A DNA stretch of 64,000 nucleotides from Isochrysis galbana (lineage: Eukaryota; Haptophyta; Isochrysidales; Isochrysidaceae), in contig CM030931.1 in NCBI GenBank assembly GCA_018136815.1, positions 7,920,550 through 7,984,549 on the forward strand, in the 5' to 3' direction. How positions within the stretch are numbered: the first letter of the stretch is position 1; each line of letters opens with the position of its first letter. This document shows positions 18,447 through 30,373 of the stretch, piece by piece. A program made the translations under genes and the position numbers. Under the pieces are notes generated by a model. It worked only from the letters and a program-made list of their open reading frames with translations. It did not search any database and was not told the origin of the DNA.

Positions 18447-21400
18447 TCATATGCGCACTGCACGGCGCCTCAATGCATCTAAGCGCCTCTGCAACTGTTC
18501 CGCCTGCTCGCGCATCCGTGTCAAGGCTGCATCTCGTGCCGAGCGCTCGCCCGAGCTTTGCACGAAAACGGGTGTGCTCGCAGCCTGAGAGTAAGCTCGA
18601 GCCGCTGCCGGGCTCCACGGGCGAGCTGGCACATGAGTGTCGACAGTTTCGCCCTTTCTCGATGGTTGGTCCGACTTTTCATCCCCTACCGCTGCTCCAG
18701 CCGCATTTGTAGCCGCCCCTGGGGATTGCACTTGCCCGTAGGAAATTCTATTGACAAGCGCATTATTTGTTGGCCAGCAGTATGTCTGACGCATAGGCGG
18801 CGGGCCCCCCGACAACTCGTCGCGGAGCGCTTTCCACCCGTCCCATTCGTCGAGAGTGTCGACGGCATCCGCAGCAGCGCGGAATGCGGCGGTGACAATC
18901 GTGATGGCATTGTCCCCTACACGGGAGAGAGAAGCCTGACCCCAAGGCCCTGCGGCATCTTGGTTCAAACACGGCTTGCCTTGGCTCATCTGGCGCTGCT
19001 CAGTAGCAAGTGCACTTGGGGCGGCATCCGTGGACTGCACGGTGGCATAACTGGTGTGGGCCGTCACGTCGCGTCCAATGAACGTCGGTGCTTGGGCGAT
19101 TGTCGCGTGGCCAGCAAGAACGAGCGGTGAAGACTTTGCAAGCGATGCTTGCGATGACATCCCGCGAGCCATGCTAAGTGGCGACTGCTGGCGCCCCTCC
19201 AATCGCGGGGAGGCGAGCCACTCGCGCGGGTCGCCTGCTGTGCAGTCTCCCCGGACCTCGGCAATGCCACTGATGACGGAGCCCAAGGAAGCCGATTGTG
19301 GCCCAAACGATCCTTGACGACCAATAGCTTGGGCCATCATCTGTTCACGAGAGAGGGATTGTGTAGCTACAAGTGCTCTAGATGCAAGCGAATGAGAAGA
19401 TTCGCCCGTTCCCGGTCTATCGTCCGAGCCCAGCCGATCGCCTAAGCCAGGCTTCCAATCAGGGAATTGAAAGCGCGAGGAGTCGCGCAATGGAGTTGTT
19501 GGCCCATCGGCTACACCCGCGTTGCTTGTGGACCGAGCGCCTCTCGGGTCCAACATACAAGAGGTGCACATGGAATCGAGAGTCGCCTCTGGGGTTGCAG
19601 CAGCGGCATGAGTTGCCGCCGGTGCAACAGCTTCCGATGCAAGCACGTCAGTAGCGGCGGAATAGACATCTCGGGCCTCCTCGGCCATTTGCGTTGGGTT
19701 CACCAAAGATAATGTCAGATCCCCCTCATCATCAAGCACATGTGTCCCCGCATCGAAGTCCACACGCCGAAACGTCTTGTTGTCTAGTGGCCTCGCGACG
19801 AGGTGCTCGGCGCGCAAGTTATCACCCGTGGCCTTTGTATCCATGTCGATGCTGGCGCGTCTTAGCCGTGTACTGCTCTCCCTGTCCTTGCGCCTCCAAC
19901 CCGACGACGCGTGTGCTGCTGCTGCATCGTCACCATCTGCAAAGTAATTGATCAGCACGTTGCCGCTTCGGACTACAAGCACTGGCCTTCCATCATCAGT
20001 CTCACAATCGCGTGCATAGCCGTCGTCTCCCATGCAAACATTCGTCCCGCCGTCCCGCAGTCTCGCGCCCACCGGCTGCCGATAAGCCTCGTCTCCGGCA
20101 CCGTTAGCGGAAGCGTGCCGGTCATGAAGGCTTGCACCACCTCTGCAACCGTAGGGCGCGCTGTCCCTCTCGCAAGAGCAGACAGCACTTCGCCCGTAGT
20201 AGCTGGCCGACCGTCCATCAGCCCTATCGCAGCCTTCAAGAACGTCGGCCAGAGTTGCAAGGTCACGAGCCAAAATAGACTGTTCGACGGTTTTGGCCGC
20301 TAGCGCTGCTCCCTGAAGAGCGCGGAGCCCACCAGTCGCAATAGGAACGTCGGCGCGTGGGTCGGAGTTGATATGTCCGAAAGCTGAAATCTACCAAGGT
20401 GGGATGGGTAGGGGGTTGAAGAATGAGGGCTGCTTTTTACGAGCGCAACTGATATGCGTGCACTTCGAAATTCAACACCACGACGCATTCGTACTTCAAA
20501 CATCGAGTCAGTGCCATTGTAGAAACCGGTGGAGGAAACGCCACAAGCTCGTACCTGTGTGGATGGATCGAGTATCTCGCCCTGTGCTGCGCGGACGACG
20601 GCGATTTGTCGGCGATGCTCAGCTTGCAAGCGCTCCCGTTGCGAAAAAAGCGCGGCTTCGAGCTCTAGCCTGGCCTCCGCGCGGATAGCCATGACCTCGT
20701 CAGCAGCCTGAGTTAGGTAAGCACGACATGACGATGGAGGATCCATCAGTCTTTGGGTTGAATGTGGCCCCCAGCTCGGTGCCTTTTATGGACACAACCT
20801 GTTCCATCATGTTGCGCATGTTGGCTTGCAGCTGCCATCGGAGAAGCAGACGCGCCAGCCACTCCGTGCGCCTATCGAGGTGTCACGGCCCTGCGCACCT
20901 CTTGTTTCACAGCATCAATGAGCGCTTGTGTCTGCGCAGTAGCTGCGTCTTGCGCATGCGCGCGGATCCTGACTATCCCATCACGTTCCTAAAGTGGCAG
21001 CCAAGGAAGGTGGGGGCCTTGGAGGTGAGCGCTGCGTTGGCTGTTAACACGTTGTCTTTCGAGGTACTGCGCTTCGCTGAGGAGCCCCGCAGTCCATTGC
21101 ACCGCGGCACATCAGCGCAACTCGGACAATCAGGAGGCCTATAGCCGAGCCACAAGCGGAAAATTCCCACAACGCACCACAGAGTTGGAGCAAGCGCGCA
21201 CGTGAGCATCCACAGGCTTGGGCTTTGTGGTCCGAGCTCAGGACTAACCTGCAAGATTGCCTGACTTGTCTCATGCATGAGCCGCTCTCGTGCTTTCAGC
21301 CTCTCACTCGATGACGAGAAAGGCAAGCCATGAGATTCCCGTGATGAACACGCATGTGCGATCGGCATTTCTCGACTTCCGCTCGAGGGCGAAGCCCTCG

Positions 21401-23946
21401 TTGTCGTGGGACGGGAGCCTGCGGGCGAGCAGTGCAACCCACCGGGCGACCCGAAGGCTTCCTGAATCATCGCGCTATTCTGAAGTGCGCGAGACACTGA
21501 TGAGAGTTGACCAGACTCGGATCCACCAAGAATGGACGAGGCTATCGGCGCTGCAGATGCTGTGGTAATGTGGCTCGTTGGGCAGCGAGAAGAGGCTGCT
21601 GATGAAGGATGAGCGAGTGGCACGGCGCGCAAAACGATAAGCTCACGAATCGCTGTCGGTCGACCTGAGGCGTGAAGGGGCATGGAGGACAGGGTTTCGC
21701 GTCCGATGCTCCGCCTATGACCATGCACGCCAGCTCCAGTCTTCGGAATGCTACTCTTCTAGCTATCGCATCGCTTTGCACACTCTCAGTCGCCTCGGAC
21801 GAATACTTATCTTTCCATGTACCTTGAGCATTTGTGAGCGCGACACGAGGGATGCCGTCGCGTGAAGCGCGCATCACTACTTGATGCGTCGCCTCGGTCA
21901 ACAATTCTCCATCGAGTCCTACAATGAGGTCGCCATCTAACAATCTGAAGTTCCGCAAGGCAGACAAACGATGGTGAGCCGAGAAGCTACTCGCACGTCA
22001 CGCTAGCGTCGAGGAAAAATGCTTGAGATGGCCTTGGAAAGGGACGTGTATCACGATGGTGCAGGCAATGTGCATTGGAACCCCCACGGTATGGATCAAT
22101 CAGTGAGGAAAATGAGCTTCTTCTTCGGATTCGAGGCTCAAACGATCGCACCGTAAGGACCCATCATTGCATGGATGAAGCACAGCGAGAGATATCCCAA
22201 CCAGGGCATGGGATAGAGGTGCTGTGTGGAGCACCGTTCGCCCGAGGATACTCGCTTGCGGTTGTGGGTTGATATGGTCAGCAAAGCTCCTTGTGCGGGA
22301 GTGTTGGCGTGTGATGGTAGCGTACTGCTTTGTGGGATCAGCATCGGACTTCGTGTCGTGCACAGAAGCCACCAACATTCGACAGGTTGCCCCAATCTGC
22401 GAGTTGGCAAGGCGGGTTGTGATTTGGGTGGGGAGACTTGTTGTCAGATGTGCCACACTCAAGACCGAAAGGTTGTCACTCACTTGCAATGGTGCTGCCA
22501 AGGGCTTTAGCTGCAATCTCGCAGCAGCTGCTTCCAGAGGCAGGAGGAACCACGCAGAGGTCTTCGCGCTCGGTGGAATCGGATCTCTGCTCGGAATAAC
22601 TCTTCTCTCCCCACCTGCCTTCGATGGTGTTTCTTGTTCAGGTCGAGGGTCCGAGAGCATGCGAAGGAGCATATGTGCAGCACTCCAGCCCCGGAGGCTT
22701 TGGGCGAACTTGCGACCCAGGACCAATGGAGCAATCAGTGCAGCCACAACCGCATCTGCCATAGGCGAGAGCGATCCAGAAAAGGGTCGGAGTAGCGTGA
22801 CAAGACGTTCGACAACTGAGGCAGGCAGTGGGCGCACGTGTTCCCATGCCTGAGACGGGCGTGCCACACGTAAAGCGAGTCAGAGACCTCCAAACAAGCT
22901 TACCGGGTGTGCACACGCTGAGTCGCATTTGTCACAAAACGATGCCATGATCATGCGGCAGCTTCCGTTGCGCCGCCCATGGGTAATACGTAGCAAGCGT
23001 GGGACATATCAGCGCTCGCCTGCAACCCTCCCTCCAGCTGTGCGATCGAAGGACTGCCACCGCTCGAGACGCGGTTGATGGCGATGGAAACGAGCTGTTG
23101 TGACTCATCTAGAGCGAGCACTGGCGGTGTGTTCGGTGCAAGGAGCACCTCCAGAAGAGCCGACTCTTCTGCAGTGCACTGGTGGCGATGCTGGAGCTTG
23201 TGCATAGCATCTATCCGACCAACACCAGCGAGAGCCAATGCGTCAAGGAGCTGGTCGATTGATCGAGAAGTGATGAACGGGGCATCCCAGGAGGCACCAT
23301 CGCCGTGCCCAGTACGATCATCCAACGATTCGTGGAAGCGGATTCCAGCCGTCGGCTTGTCAGCAGCAGTTGGCGCTTCTCCAGGGGCTGGTGCACCAGC
23401 CCCATAACTCACAATTGCGTCTGCATCCGCCGCCTCGGATCCGGCGGACTGTGAGTGCCTCTCGTCTGCGCGGAGGGAGAGGCGACTCGGAATCATGAGA
23501 CCACCCAGGCCCCCACCTGCAGATAATCCGCCATAAGGGGCAAACTGCCCCCCGAGAGAACCCCTCCTTGAGGTGAGGCTCCTCCTCGCAGCCGGAGACA
23601 CCACTCCGCGGAGCTCGCGGGGGCTCTCACGCTGCACGTGGCGAGGGCTTGCGACAGTCCCCTCATTTGGACTCGCGAGTGCAGGATCGTCACACGAGGT
23701 ACACCCCCCCGCGGCGGGTGTGGCCGCAGAGCCCTGGCCACTCTCACTCCCATCATACTGAGGGAGGTGGCTGGCAGACGGTTGCGGCCGCTGGGCGCTG
23801 CTGCTTGGCGTGTGGTCGGAGGAGAGGCGGCTCAAAAGGCTGGGACGGAGGGTACTCCCCTCAGCGCTTGCCTGCCGCAGGATCCCTGCCAGCGGCGAGC
23901 TCGCCGACGCGCGCTGATACGACTTGAGAGGCTGCGTGTCCGCCAT
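18447..23946 (-). CDS. large hypothetical protein with PDZ-like segment and coiled coils, eight exons
   Basis: Exons in coding order: 23946-22990, 22849-22484, 22396-22152, 21944-21823, 21664-21249, 20988-20799, 20707-20555, 20312-18447. Phases agree at every junction (donors include GTGAGT, GTGCGA, GTACAT, GTTAGT, GTACGA). The product is about 1,440 residues, not a family I recognise. Exon 1 is Ser/Pro-rich and disordered, ending in a helical block (RSIDQLLDALALAGVGRID). Exons 3-4 join into a PDZ-like stretch (LLDGDLIVGLDGELLTEATH). Exons 6-7 form a coiled coil (EARLELEAALFSQRERLQAE). The C-terminus ends in another (MREQAEQLQRRLDALRRR). Exon 6 contains an apparent frameshift near 20880. Exon 1 alternatively runs on to a stop at 22951 that overlaps an ATG at 22954, so a two-gene model cannot be excluded. 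Confidence 0.6.
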
Positions 23947-24454
23947 CGCTCGCGCCGACCGTTTGAGTGGCGGCACTCTCAAGAGAGAAGGCGGGGGGGG
24001 GGGGCAAAAGGAAGGCCGAGACCCTCCTGTGAAGAAGAATCTCTCGGGTGCAGCCCCCTGTCGAAACCCTGTGAATTCAAAGTCCCTCCCCTCCCCCCCC
24101 CTCCCCCGCTCCTCTATCATCGTGTTTTAAGTGTTAACTCTTGAATCAATCTCTCAGTGCCTCTCTCAGCCAATTCCTTCCTGCGCGCGCGCCGACTCCC
24201 GGCTGCCGGCAGCCCTGTCTGTCCTTCCCCCCCCCCCCCCCTCTCACACTCTTTCCTTTACCGTCACAGTGGCTCCTTTCCATTTACGAGGGCGGTGGCG
24301 TGGATGGTGAGCGCGGCGATTCGGAAACTCACAAACACACAGCATTTACGGTGCGAGACCCAAGATTTGAAGTTATTTTCATCTGTGAACACTGATTTAT
24401 TTTTGAGGTGGTGGCTGTCTGTGTGTGGGTCGGCGAGCGTCGCCGGACGGCCGG
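23947..24454. promoter_or_regulatory. bidirectional intergenic promoter region
   Basis: This 508-bp spacer separates the start codons of the large minus-strand gene and the NPC2-like plus-strand gene, so it should serve both. It has a G-run at 23994-24004, a C-run at 24228-24241 and C/T-rich stretches. No TATA box was recognised. Confidence 0.4.
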
Positions 24455-25613
24455 ATGCGCGCGCCGCTCCTCCCTCTCCTCTTCGGGCTGCGCGCGCTGC
24501 TGGCGCACGAGTTCAAGCCTTGTTCGAGCGTTGATCACGTGCGCGCGACCCCGAACTTGCTAGCCGCATCTTCCTCTCCATTAAGAGTGGGCTTTGGTAG
24601 GCTCCCGAGGGGGGGGAAGGGAGGGGGAGGGGAAAGGGCGCTCTCGGCGGTTCAGCGCCTGCCAGTCAGCGCCACCCACTCGCTGACCCCCTGTTGCGGC
24701 GCATGCCTATCTGTTGGCCGACGCAGCTTCACATTTCTAGTCTGCAAGTGAAGCCCGACAAACCTGTCCCAGGCGAGCCTGTCAGTGTGCTCGTCGACGT
24801 TCTACCAGACGTGCAGATTGCTCAAGCCTCGATCCACATTCGTGTCGAGCTGTTCGGCGTCCCAGTGCCAGGCGGTGCGTGATGCTCTTCGCTCCATTCA
24901 GCCCCGTCGATCAAGGCCATGAGCCCATGCTCAACCTCCTTATTGTACAACCCTATCCTGCGCAGCCGATCTGACGCTCGACCTGTGCAAGGTGCACTCT
25001 TGTCCGATCCCGGCAAACAAAAATGCAAGCGTGGACATCACGTATTCGAGTAAGCTCTGAGCACATGCGGCTGGTATGCTGGAGCTATGCTCCATGCCCC
25101 TGTCGAACACCTGGAGCCAATGCTCCAGGCCAAGCCCTTGCTCAATCCCTCTCCGCTGCACCTCACATCCCGCCTAAACGGTTGGCAGTCTCGAAGCTGG
25201 TTCCGAGTGGTATAATGCCCACCATCTTGGTCAACATGACCAACACCTCCAAGCCCCCACAAAGCCAGCTTGGCTGCTTTCAGGTGCTCCAGCTAGCCAG
25301 CCACGCCGGTGTGCGTCACTAGGTATGACAAAGTCTTAGCCGTCTGAGCCTCAGCAGCTTACCTAGATGAAGACATCAAGGGTCCCCCCCTCACAATTAC
25401 TAGCATGTATGCTCACTTGTCTTACAGTTTGAGGTGAGCATCGCCGACCTGCTGCTCGGAGACGAGTCAAATGAATTGCCCTCGACGATATCGATATCTG
25501 GTCCAAGAGTGAGCTCGCCTCCGGGTACAAGCATGCCAATAGTCGGGGAACTTGCTACTAGTAGCTTTACAACGCCCAGATTGACCTCATTCCCGGGGAC
25601 TGTGAAGCAGTGA
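24455..25613 (+). CDS. NPC2-like ML-domain secreted lipid-binding protein, five exons
   Basis: Exons 24455-24596, 24749-24874, 24966-25049, 25129-25283 and 25428-25613 join in phase to 230 residues. A signal peptide (MRAPLLPLLFGLRALLAHE) is followed by FKPCSSVDHV, the NPC2 opening motif. Then comes the ML beta sandwich: VKPDKPVPGEPVSVLVDV, IHIRVELFGVPVPG, DLTLDLCKVHSCPIPA, ITYS and LGCFQ/FEVSI with the conserved cysteines. ML proteins bind sterols or other lipids in the lysosome/vacuole or outside the cell. A tail of about 50 Ser/Pro/Thr-rich residues extends past the usual NPC2 end. Every splice junction is GT-AG and restores the ML reading, which supports the model. The ligand is unknown. 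Confidence 0.85.
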
Positions 25614-25989
25614 GACTAAACGCAGAGGGGTTGTGGGTGTCTTAATGAGCCTGTTCCCCTGCTCATCAGCTGGGCACTAGTTGCACGGAGTGCTTTTCGG
25701 AACCGTGACCCAACACGGATTTTCTTCAACCTAGTCTACTTCCGTATATTTCATACATGCGGCTCTCTCTAGCGGATTGAAACATGTTGACGGGTGATTG
25801 ATGTTGGACTGAGCTAATGTGTGCGGGTGTGGGGGGCGAATGTAGCCGTTGGGCGTAAGCTATTCATAATGAGAGGATCTGCCACGGTGCCGCAGCGCCA
25901 TAGCACACCTAGGTCGCGTTCTGTCCAACATGGGACGGACTCGATATAAAGGATAAAGGTGTCCATCTTCGCGCAGGATAAATCCTCAT
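25614..25989. other. intergenic, nothing recognised
   Basis: 3' flank of the NPC2-like gene. No frame or repeat worth reporting was seen. Confidence 0.4.
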
Positions 25990-26108
25990 GACCTACTTTT
26001 ACAAGTAGGGGTCAATGGGGGCCCCGCGCCCCCCTCCCTCCATCGCAGACTTCCCCTGGGTGGGCCTGCACAACCATTCTCAGCCCCTGCCCTTTGGCAG
26101 GGGCTGAG
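25990..26108. repeat. dispersed repeat A, copy 1
   Basis: Shares CCTACTTTTA, AGT.GGGGTCAATGGGGGCC, GCGCCCCCCT, CTCCATCGC and CAGCCCCTGCC with 48036-48164, in the same order and orientation. It ends in a hairpin (CAGCCCCTGCC / GGCAGGGGCTG). Function unknown; a small non-autonomous element is likely. Confidence 0.7.
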
Positions 26109-26897
26109 CAGTCAACACTCCCGTCCAAACACTCGCGGGGCGCGCCCCGCGCGCCGAACGCATTCGCCTGCTCTGGCCCCCCATCGTACTGACCCCCCCC
26201 CCCCCCCTTCACCACTAAGCCACAGACCACTCGAGCCGCCAGGAAGGCACCCAGGGCCGGCGAGGCGAGCGAGGGAGAGGTAGGAGAGGCCAAGGGCACC
26301 GCCCTAGCCTCCATTGCCCCTTGAGCTTCCCCAGTTGGCCCTCTTGGGAGGACCCGAGGGACCCCCCAGAGAGGGGGCCATGGCGCGGGCAGGCATCACT
26401 CCGGATGGGCCGTCAGTACTGATATTAGTACTAATGCATCAGTATCAGCTCCCTGAGGGCTGATGTACTGATATCATGACAAGGCTGCTGAGCTATCATT
26501 AAAACCTAAAGAAAAATAGTGGCGGGAACGCGGCGCGCGGGAGCGTGGCCAACGACCAGGCGCGCGGCGCGCGCCCGTTCTCTCGCTCTGGCTCTGAGAA
26601 GGTGCAACTCGAGGTTCCCTTTTCTTGTCAGACCCCTCCTGTCTATTTAGGGTATAGAGTGCTTCTATCGACCCCTAACTTAGCCCCTACTTCCCACGTT
26701 TCCCCTACGTTGTGCCACTCCTTATTTCCGCAGGAACGGCCGGGGCCGTGTCTGTTCGCCATCAGAAGGCGTCGTGGCGGTTGAGGTGGACACACACACG
26801 CTCGACCGCCAAGTGCAGCCTTGCTTGCACTTCTCATACTTGCGCTGCGAAAATAACACCATGTCCACATGTCCACTAAGGGTGTGAACTAGGTAGG
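26109..26897. other. intergenic, with an imperfect palindrome
   Basis: Contains a C-run (26196-26208) and near-palindromic ATCAGTAC/GTACTGAT-type repeats at 26407-26480. No gene was recognised. Confidence 0.35.
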
Positions 26898-27764
26898 TAG
26901 CCTGGTAGGCTCAGGCCAAAATATCTAGACAGTCCCGGGGATATTTGCAGTGGTCCAAAACACCACAAGATATTTGGGGGGGTATCCGGGATATCTCGGG
27001 ATATTTGGGCGGGTGGGGGCGCCCAAGGGCGAATACAGGGGGGGGGGGGCGAATACAGGGGGGGGGGGCTGTTGGCTGTTGGCGCGTTGGCGCGAACGCG
27101 AACGCGAACCCATGAGCCCCCCTCCCTCCCCCTTGCTCCCCATTAGGTGAAATGGGGTGTTTCAGTAATAAATGGGAGAGTGTGAGTGTGAATACTTGTT
27201 TGCGGATCGCACGCACCCACAGGTCAGCATGCAGCGCCACGAGGACAAGGACCACGAGGACGAGGACAAGGAGAGCGAGGGCAGCACGGACAGCGAGAGC
27301 GACAGCGCGGACGACCACGTTGATCTCACGGACGAGTCCCTGTTGTAATACAAGAAGGGGTCGGCCGTTAGCTACGGCCTGAGTCTTGCAGACCAGATCC
27401 AAACCTCCATTATGTTGCGCTATAACACGAGCAAGCGTCGTGGGCAATGGCAATGAGCAATGAATGTGAATGTGAAAGTGTGTCATAGTACTATGTACTT
27501 TATTGTAAGCACTATTGGTATGTACAAAGATATGTCTTAAAGCTAGCGTACTCGGCTTATAACTTATAATACGTAAAAGACGTAATTTTGAACCCGATAT
27601 TTCGAAGATATTTGGGGGGCCGCACGGGATATAAACGAGATATGTCGTATCAGAACGGGATATTTCAAAGATATTTGGGGGGTCGCGCGGGATATAAAAA
27701 GGATATGTGCCCGGGATATATGGGGGTAAAAAACGGGATATTTTGGCCTGAGCCTATAGCCTGG
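26898..27764. mobile_element. non-autonomous hAT-like element, 851 bp, 8-bp TSD
   Basis: Element 26906-27756 has 20-bp terminal inverted repeats TAGGCTCAGGCCAAAATATC, flanked by direct 8-bp duplications TAGCCTGG (26898-26905 and 27757-27764). Both ends are filled with GATATTT/GGATAT subterminal repeats and G-runs. Internally only a short acidic reading frame remains (27229-27348). Confidence 0.85.
27229..27348 (+). pseudogene. acidic C-terminal remnant, possibly of a transposase
   Basis: A 39-residue frame inside the hAT-like relic, dominated by Asp/Glu/Ser/Lys (HEDEDKESEG, DSESDSADDH). An acidic tail of this kind also ends the intact transposase at 38145, so this is probably what is left of the element's own transposase gene. 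The match is compositional only. Confidence 0.35.
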
Positions 27765-28104
27765 TACCAATATACCAAGATACCACCCCCAGGGAGGGAA
27801 TGCAGAGAGGGGGGAAGGGAATGCAGAGAGGGGGCCCAGTTCTGTTACCTGCATTTCTTACCTTAAACGCGTGGACAATTACCGTAGCGGTAAAAATAAA
27901 TTCAAATTCAAATCTTCGAATTTCGAGACGAAAATCTGCGGATCAGGACTTGAGCCCAGGGAGAATCCGAGTCTGCACGCCTTGCGTGACCACGACGAAC
28001 ATAGAAGACGGTATATAACGACGAAGGCACGTACCCATGCCGAAATATTCATGCCAAGAGGCCTGAAGCCTGAATACAACATAGTTGCACGGCCCGAGCC
28101 CCTA
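27765..28104. other. intergenic with a short G/A minisatellite
   Basis: Bases about 27790-27838 hold repeats of GGGAATGCAGAGAGGGG. No gene was recognised. Confidence 0.35.
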
Positions 28105-28224
28105 AGTAGAGCACGAGGGGAGTTGCCGCAAGGCGGGTAGTGAGGGTGAGGAAGGGGAATGGGCGTGGCTACGAAAGCGTAACCCAGTGCCACGTGTGAG
28201 GCGAGAATATTAAAAGTTTTTTTT
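28105..28224. repeat. dispersed repeat B, copy 2
   Basis: Matches 63808-63914 along its length: GGGAGTTGCCGCAAGGCGGG, a G/A-rich middle, GCGTGGCTACGA, CAGTGCCACG, then ATATTAAAAGTTTTTTTT. Its first 30 bases also occur at 15223-15251. The T-run end resembles an RNA polymerase III terminator, so an SINE-like unit is possible. Confidence 0.75.
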
Positions 28225-28842
28225 AGCAAAGGTCAATCAAAGCCTGCGGACGTAGGACCCGTAGGGGCTGACCGACCGCGGCAGCATTAGCTAGTGCGAC
28301 ATCACGGCGCTGGAGCCTCATCCGCAGCTAACAAGCGACACCCTCGCCTCATAGAGGCAACATTGCGCGCGACTGCAGCAACCCACACAATCACACAATC
28401 TCCCAACTCGCACACAACTGCATACACACCGGACACCCTCGCCACTTGCTACCTTGCAACGCCGATAACGTGGACGAAAACAAGGCGCGGATTTAGGCGC
28501 GGATTTCGACATAGTCTTAGCCAGGCTGTGGCAGCAACACAACCCCACGTTAGCGCGTCTCGGAAGCTCCAGCACCTCGTGAACCTTCGGCTGCCCATCG
28601 TGAGGAGGCATCACTCCTCTTCTGGTCTCTCCCCATAGCGTTGGGTCAGTCGAAGAGGTCTTGTCTTTGCTGTTGCAAAGTGGGTTCCGCGGCAGCCTGC
28701 TTGCATCCTCCGCACAATCGGCCAGAGGTAGGTGGATTGAGGGACCAGCCCTCGACTAAGTTCTATTCAAGGCGCTCCGCCTCGATATTAATCCGTCCGC
28801 CGCCAGTGCGTTTCCCCCTACTAAGGGCATTCCTCGACCCGT
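28225..28842. other. intergenic, nothing recognised
   Basis: 3' flank of the CBS-domain gene. Open frames exist but show no family signature. Confidence 0.35.
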
Positions 28843-30373
28843 TCAGAGGTCCGTTCGCTCGATGATGGGTCGCAGGATATCACGGAGCGAGAGGACGCCC
28901 CTGAATTGCCTCTTGCCGGCGTCCGATGATTCAAAGACCTGCATTGGGGCAGTACGCATGCACTTCATGTCGAAACAAGATCCCGGGTGCCGTGGTGTGC
29001 ACAGGATGCATACGCCGGAGCGCGGTGGGCGTGTGCATGCGCGCAAACCCAAGAGTACCGGCGCTATCACGCACCGGAATATGCCGGACATTCTTGTTGA
29101 AGAAAATGTCCACGCACTCGGAAACGCTAGCCGACGGGTCCACGCTCACGACATCAGTGAGGGGCGTCATGAGATCGAGGACGGGGCGCTTATCCAAGTC
29201 GGTGGTCTCATCGCCTGCGCCCATGCAGAAGACGATGGGTGTTGAGCCACTCCCACGGGAGATGCGATCAGCAAGCATTCCCTTCACGCGCTGGCTACAC
29301 AGGCACGGCTCCCTCCACCGTGAGGCGTCGGTGCACATGCCTCGCGCCCGCTTCGCCGGGTGCATCCGCATCAGTGCCCCGCACACTGCGCGCGCTCACC
29401 GTATGACTCGCGAATACAAGCCATGTCGCCTGGCGCGCAGGAGGGGTGGATGCAATAGTTGAGGAAGGACCTCTCGGTGACCAGCCCAACGACATCGCTC
29501 TCAGTGGAGTCCTGCGCGTCGGGGGCGAGGGGTGTCGGGCCGGCGTATGAGGCAGGAGCTTGGCAAGGGGCTGCAAACCGGCGCCAACAGCGCGCTCGCG
29601 GCGGAGGGCATACTTACGTCTTCCGGGATGCCCTCGTGGTCCTTCACAACAACTAGAAAGGTGAGGTGCTCTTTCTCCATTTGCTTGGCGGCGGCGAGCA
29701 CGCTGGCGTGCTCACCGATAGTGTGCTTGTGCGAGTGAGCAAGTAGCCAGCTTCGCAGCGTCTTCTCCTGCAAGCGCTCGTGCTTCGTCAGGAGCACATC
29801 CCCCGCGGTCTTGCCCGCCCAGACGGAGTGGAGCGTCGTGGGCGACGACCTGCCAAGAGCGTCAGGCAGCGCGTCCTCGGTGCGCCCTCCGTCTGCGACG
29901 AGGATGAGATCTCGGATAGAGACAATCGACGATAGCACCTCCTTCCCCGGCGGCCCGTCCACCACCGGCAGGTGCCTCCAGATGCGGTGTTGGATTGAGC
30001 GGAGCGCTGCGGCGACCGAGGTGTTTGGGTGCAGCTGCGTTGTGCGACCGAGCGGCGTCATGACCTGCGAGACGCGCTTGTCGAGCGGGTGCTGCCCGGA
30101 GAAGAATGTATGCTGACTCGCATACGTCATGTAGCGCATGAAGTCGCGCTCCGTCATCATGCCCAGCACGTGGGGAGGCTCTGTGGTGGAGGAGGCCGGC
30201 TCACACACCATCACAAAGGTGAGGCGCTCCTGCGCCATCTTCTGGGCGGCGTGGCCGACGGGCTCAGTGGCGTCCACGCAGAACTTGTTGCGTAGCAGCG
30301 CGCCGAACTTGACTGGGCGGAGCAGGTTGAGCGTGGGAAGCACCTGGGAGATGCGGAGGGAACGGGCCGCCAT
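28843..30373 (-). CDS. four-CBS-domain protein, four exons
   Basis: Exons in coding order 30373-29618, 29511-29400, 29214-29075 and 28938-28843 give 367 residues with all phases matching. Four CBS motifs form two Bateman pairs: VDATEPVGHAAQKM to MMTERDFMRYM; VSQVMTPLGRTTQLHPNTSV to VSIRDLI; HTIGEHASVLAAAKQM to VGLVTERSFLNY; VLDLMTPLTDVVSVDPSASV to VLSLRDILRPI. Bateman modules bind adenosine nucleotides and usually regulate a partner. No catalytic domain is attached, so this is a stand-alone energy or redox sensor type. The N-terminus (MAARSLRISQVLPTLNLLRP) is basic and amphipathic and may target a mitochondrion or plastid. Upstream the coding strand is C/T-rich. Confidence 0.87.
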
